64,000 nucleotides of DNA from Symmachiella dynata (GTDB taxonomy: Bacteria > Planctomycetota > Planctomycetia > Planctomycetales > Planctomycetaceae), in contig NZ_CP036276.1 in NCBI RefSeq assembly GCF_007747995.1, positions 2,037,001-2,101,000 of the forward strand, written 5' to 3'. The notes under the pieces are model-generated. The model searched no databases, had not been told where the DNA came from, and worked only from the letters and a program-made list of their open reading frames with translations. Below are positions 61,088 through 64,000 of the stretch, piece after piece. Made by a program: the position numbers and the translations under genes. Position 1 is the stretch's first letter. Every line of letters starts with the position of its first letter.

Positions 61088-61950
61088 GTGAAAACTTCGA
61101 AGAATCGCTGGCCGTTCCGGTCAAGACGCAGCGCACGCGCCGGCAAAAAATGTTTGCTGTCGTGCCGACGCTGCTGACATTGGGCAATGTCGCCTGCGGA
61201 TTCGGTAGCATCACCTTTGCGGCGAAATTGAACGGCACCGAGACCGATCCCCAAAACCTGTTTGTAGCGGGTTTGCTGATTTTTGTCGCGATGGTGTTCG
61301 ACATGCTGGACGGCAGCGCCGCGCGATTGGCTAAAAATACCAGCGATTTTGGTGCGGAGCTGGATAGTTTGTGCGATGCGGTCAGTTTTGGCGTTGCGCC
61401 GGCATTTATCCTCGTTAAGTTCTCCACGCCGTTTCACGGACGGATGTTGTGGGCGATTGCCGTGTTGTATGTGATGTGCGCGGTGTTGCGACTGGCACGA
61501 TTTAATGTCGAGACAGGTGAAGAGGATACGCACGAATCGTTCAGCGGGTTGCCCTCGCCGGCGGCGGCCGGAACGGTGGCGGCCTTCGCCGTAGCCTACC
61601 CCGAGTTTTTAGAACGGATTGCAGAATGGCAGTCCAGCGCATTGGAATCGGTGCGGCCCGACCTGGACACCTTCGCTCGCATGGGGCTCCCGTTCATTAC
61701 ACTGGCAGTCGGTTGCTTGATGGTATCCCGCATCCGCTATCCGCACGTGTTCAATCAGCTCTTTCGCGGTCGGCAAAACTACCACCACATGCTGCAACTG
61801 ATTTTTACGATCGCTGCCGTCTATGTCGTGCGCGAGATGGCTGTGCCGTTGATCTTTTGCGCATTTGCCTTTGGGGCGCCGCTGCGGGCACTGTGGGGAC
61901 AAATCGCCAATCGAGGTTGGCGAAACTCCAGAACCTCGGCCGGTAGTTGA
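61084..61950 (+). CDS. pssA: CDP-diacylglycerol-serine O-phosphatidyltransferase
   Basis: Makes phosphatidylserine from CDP-diacylglycerol and serine, feeding psd. 288 residues, multi-spanning. CDP-alcohol motif DGxxARxxxxxxxxGxxxDxxxD is present as DGSAARLAKNTSDFGAELD then SLCD. Preceded by a basic cytosolic N-terminus. Its ATG lies in the psd stop (ATGA), so the two are translationally coupled. Confidence 0.94.
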   Translation: MSENFEESLAVPVKTQRTRRQKMFAVVPTLLTLGNVACGFGSITFAAKLNGTETDPQNLFVAGLLIFVAMVFDMLDGSAARLAKNTSDFGAELDSLCDAVSFGVAPAFILVKFSTPFHGRMLWAIAVLYVMCAVLRLARFNVETGEEDTHESFSGLPSPAAAGTVAAFAVAYPEFLERIAEWQSSALESVRPDLDTFARMGLPFITLAVGCLMVSRIRYPHVFNQLFRGRQNYHHMLQLIFTIAAVYVVREMAVPLIFCAFAFGAPLRALWGQIANRGWRNSRTSAGS

Positions 61951-61976
61951 TACCGGAGATGAGGTCCGCGGAGTCA

Positions 61977-62960
61977 TTATTCAGGCATGTTGCCGATCAT
62001 TTGATTGATCGCCGAGGAACTGCCGAACGCGAACAAGCAATCGCCCGACTCGATCCGAGCGGCTCCCGGCGGCGGCATCAGGCGTTCGCCGTTGTTGCGG
62101 CGGATGCCGATGATCATCACGCCCATGGCGCGCAGATTGGTTTCGGTCAGTTGTTTTCCCACGTAGGGGCTGTCGTCGGCGACTTGAATATCGACCAGTT
62201 CCAACTCCTGCCCCCGTTTGCCGGCGATTTCTAGAAAGTCCTCGACGTTGGGGCTGACCATAAATCTCGCCATCTTCAGCGCGCCTTGGCGATAGGGGCT
62301 GACGACGCGATTGGCTCCTGCCTGTCGCATTTTGGCGGCTGCCTTATCGTCACTGGCACGAACCACTATTTGCAATTCCGGGGCCATCAATCGGGCAGTG
62401 AGGCAGACGTAAATGTTGTCGGCGTCGGTTGGCAGTACCGTCGCTAGCGACTTGGCTCGATCGATTGCTGCCAATTGCAAAATTCCGTCATCGGTGGCGT
62501 CGCCTACAACATAAGGCCAGTCTTTCGAATGGCACAGCGACACGACCCGTTCATCATTCGTATCAATCACCACAAACGCTTGGCCTTGTTCCTCCAGGTT
62601 TTCGCAGATCGTATGCCCCATGCGGCCCATGCCGCAGACGATGAAGTGACCGTCCAGTTGATCGATTTTTTTCTGCATCCGACGCAATTCCCAAAATGAG
62701 CGCATTTCCGCGCTGACCACCCATTGCCCCAACTGAAACGCACTGTACGTGAAAATACCCAGACACGTGACCAAATAGAACGTGACGAACAACTTGCCCT
62801 CGTCGCTAAGAGGGTGGATTTCGTAGCCGACTGTCGTCACGGTCACGACCGTGTAGTAGACGCAATCGATCCAATCCCAGCCTTCGATCAACCGGAAACC
62901 GATGATCCCCACGGTCGTCAGCACGAGCAACAACAGTATGATGATCAGGATCCGTCGCAT
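61977..62960 (-). CDS. potassium channel with TrkA-N (RCK) domain
   Basis: 327 residues from ATG 62960. A two-helix pore with selectivity filter TVTTVGYE (TVGY) at about residues 40-47, then a Rossmann RCK/TrkA-N domain starting DGHFIVCGMGRMGH and a TrkA-C-like end (VGKQLTETNLRAMGVMIIGI). Similar to the MthK/Kch group, gated by ligand or nucleotide. Convergent with pssA. Confidence 0.93.
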   Translation of the reverse strand: MRRILIIILLLLVLTTVGIIGFRLIEGWDWIDCVYYTVVTVTTVGYEIHPLSDEGKLFVTFYLVTCLGIFTYSAFQLGQWVVSAEMRSFWELRRMQKKIDQLDGHFIVCGMGRMGHTICENLEEQGQAFVVIDTNDERVVSLCHSKDWPYVVGDATDDGILQLAAIDRAKSLATVLPTDADNIYVCLTARLMAPELQIVVRASDDKAAAKMRQAGANRVVSPYRQGALKMARFMVSPNVEDFLEIAGKRGQELELVDIQVADDSPYVGKQLTETNLRAMGVMIIGIRRNNGERLMPPPGAARIESGDCLFAFGSSSAINQMIGNMPE

Positions 62961-63092
62961 ACGATATTGATGCCAAGCCAATCCGTGTTAGAGACGCAAC
63001 CACTGGGGAGGTCGCGGTGCAATGCACTCAGGTCCCTGCTAATTCGATCTGTTTCGCAGACGGCAACATAACATGTTCGACCTGCCGCGCCA

Positions 63093-64000
63093 CTACAAAT
63101 TGAAGAGAAATTTGGAGAGCAAACTCACTGGCAGTTCGTCGCGAACCAGACGCATCGGCTTCCCGCTGTCGGCCAGTATCTGTTCCGCCGCCAAATATCC
63201 ACTGCGCACCGCACCTTCCATCGTGCTGGGCCATCCGGTCGCCGTCCAGTCTCCGGCGAGGTACAAACCCTCGATCGACGTTGCCGGTCTGGGGCGCAGC
63301 TTATCGACACCCGGCACCATGGAGAGTACCGCTTTGTGTTCCGTCACCAACCGGCCATGCTGCAAAGTGGCGCCCTCTGCCTGAGGAGTCAGGCTCGATA
63401 ATTCTTTGGCGATTTGATCGATCACCTCCGCTTGCGGACGTCCCGACAGTTCGTGGGAAGCACTGATCACCACTTGATAATAATGCCAACTCGCGTCGTC
63501 CCCTTCTTCGCCGGGAATCGGAACTTCTCCACGATAAAACACCCATTGGCTGAGCCGTCCCACGAGCACCGCATGCGGCAAATCCAATACGGCACGGTCG
63601 AACCACAAATGCACGCTCGAAATGGGGGCGGTTTCCAAAGCCGTGGCCGCCTGAAACTCAGCCCGCCCTCCAATCGCCGCCGGAAACAGCGGCGTGACAC
63701 GATCCTGCGGAACGGCCAGCACAATTCGATCCGCCTCGATCAACGTCTCGTCCCGCAGCCGCACGCCCACCGCCCGCTCTCCTTGCAACTCAATGGCCGC
63801 CACGCCGGTCTTCAGACGGACTGTTACGCCGAGTCGTGTAAACCACTCGGTCAGTTCGTCGCCGTATAGCCGATCGAGCGGGACCGCGGGAATTCGGACT
63901 TCCCAGCCGCTACGATTACCCACAAATCCATCGGCAAACACTTTGCGGGCTGAGGCGATGCCAATGCGGTCCAGCGATTCACTCAAAGCACTCACGAGCA
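63093..64000 (-). CDS. hpnE: HpnE-like FAD-dependent hydroxysqualene dehydroxylase, truncated by window edge
   Basis: The frame runs off the end, so the FAD-binding N-terminus is missing; about 302 C-terminal residues are visible. GLYLAGDWTATGWPSTMEGAVRSGYLAAE is the flavin amine-oxidase C-terminal signature in the form seen in HpnE. HpnE completes squalene formation for hopanoid synthesis with HpnC/HpnD, which would lie upstream, outside the window. Protein ends LLSKFLFNL. Confidence 0.85.
   Translation of the reverse strand, partial: LVSALSESLDRIGIASARKVFADGFVGNRSGWEVRIPAVPLDRLYGDELTEWFTRLGVTVRLKTGVAAIELQGERAVGVRLRDETLIEADRIVLAVPQDRVTPLFPAAIGGRAEFQAATALETAPISSVHLWFDRAVLDLPHAVLVGRLSQWVFYRGEVPIPGEEGDDASWHYYQVVISASHELSGRPQAEVIDQIAKELSSLTPQAEGATLQHGRLVTEHKAVLSMVPGVDKLRPRPATSIEGLYLAGDWTATGWPSTMEGAVRSGYLAAEQILADSGKPMRLVRDELPVSLLSKFLFNL

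Overview
The window looks like a chromosomal segment from a planctomycete (phylum Planctomycetota, probably order Planctomycetales). The basis is the mixture of content: two formylglycine-type sulfatases, a BNR sialidase-like protein, Tat-secreted TIM-barrel proteins, a Ser/Thr kinase with an FHA domain, DUF1571 and other planctomycete-style secreted proteins, two ECF-type sigma factors, an HpnE-like squalene enzyme, and an Lgt with a Cys-rich active loop. Genus cannot be fixed from sequence alone. I saw no rRNA, tRNA, CRISPR array, transposase, integrase or prophage gene. The region reads as stable chromosome with long intergenic spacers that carry several families of short palindromic repeats.

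Layout. 0-2.5 kb: end of a TPR protein, then two small secreted proteins on the minus strand. 3.1-7.6 kb: a type IIA topoisomerase pair with the A subunit before the B subunit. 7.8-19.7 kb: an accessory/catabolic block with a sulfatase, a PLP-dependent D-cysteine desulfhydrase-like enzyme, an aminofutalosine-deaminase-like amidohydrolase, two xylose-isomerase-like TIM barrels, a sialidase-like protein, a SUKH (SMI1/KNR4) protein, a secreted protein of unknown role, a second sulfatase and an enoyl-CoA hydratase. 19.8-21.7 kb: a minus-strand group of two membrane-anchored coiled-coil proteins and a 55-residue membrane protein that overlaps one of them, closed by an intrinsic terminator. 22.4-24.7 kb: a STAS-plus-membrane protein and a GspE/PilB-like ATPase. 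24.8-28 kb: a pseudogene fragment, a membrane-anchored AAA+ ATPase and argH.

28.4-41.9 kb: secreted proteins, the kinase/FHA protein, a degenerate M20-like protein, a DUF1571 protein, a histone-deacetylase-fold protein, a lipoyl-like protein without its lysine, a rhodanese, a Gfo/Idh oxidoreductase, an ECF-like sigma factor and PhoU. 42.2-52.9 kb: panC, lgt, an ECF sigma factor and putative anti-sigma factor with a candidate autoregulated promoter, a PQQ-like propeller protein, a ComF-like phosphoribosyltransferase, a DUF502 protein, hemC and a phytanoyl-CoA dioxygenase-like protein. 52.9-58.1 kb: mostly small membrane or regulatory proteins, including two DUF2007-like paralogues on either side of a lipoprotein, an HEAGH membrane metalloprotease, and the intact relative of the pseudogene fragment at 24.8 kb. 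58.2-64 kb: eno, psd-pssA (4-base overlap), a TrkA-N potassium channel and the C-terminal part of HpnE.

Functional links. The sulfatases and sialidase-like protein suggest use of sulfated or sialylated polysaccharides. psd/pssA, lgt and hpnE all serve membrane lipid or lipoprotein work. The kinase/FHA, STAS, ECF/anti-ECF and PhoU genes supply regulation. No single well-formed new system is proven here. The best leads are the coiled-coil/55-aa membrane operon, the metal-site-depleted M20 homologue, the lysine-less lipoyl protein, the anchored AAA+ ATPase, the truncated gene duplicate and the dispersed palindromes.
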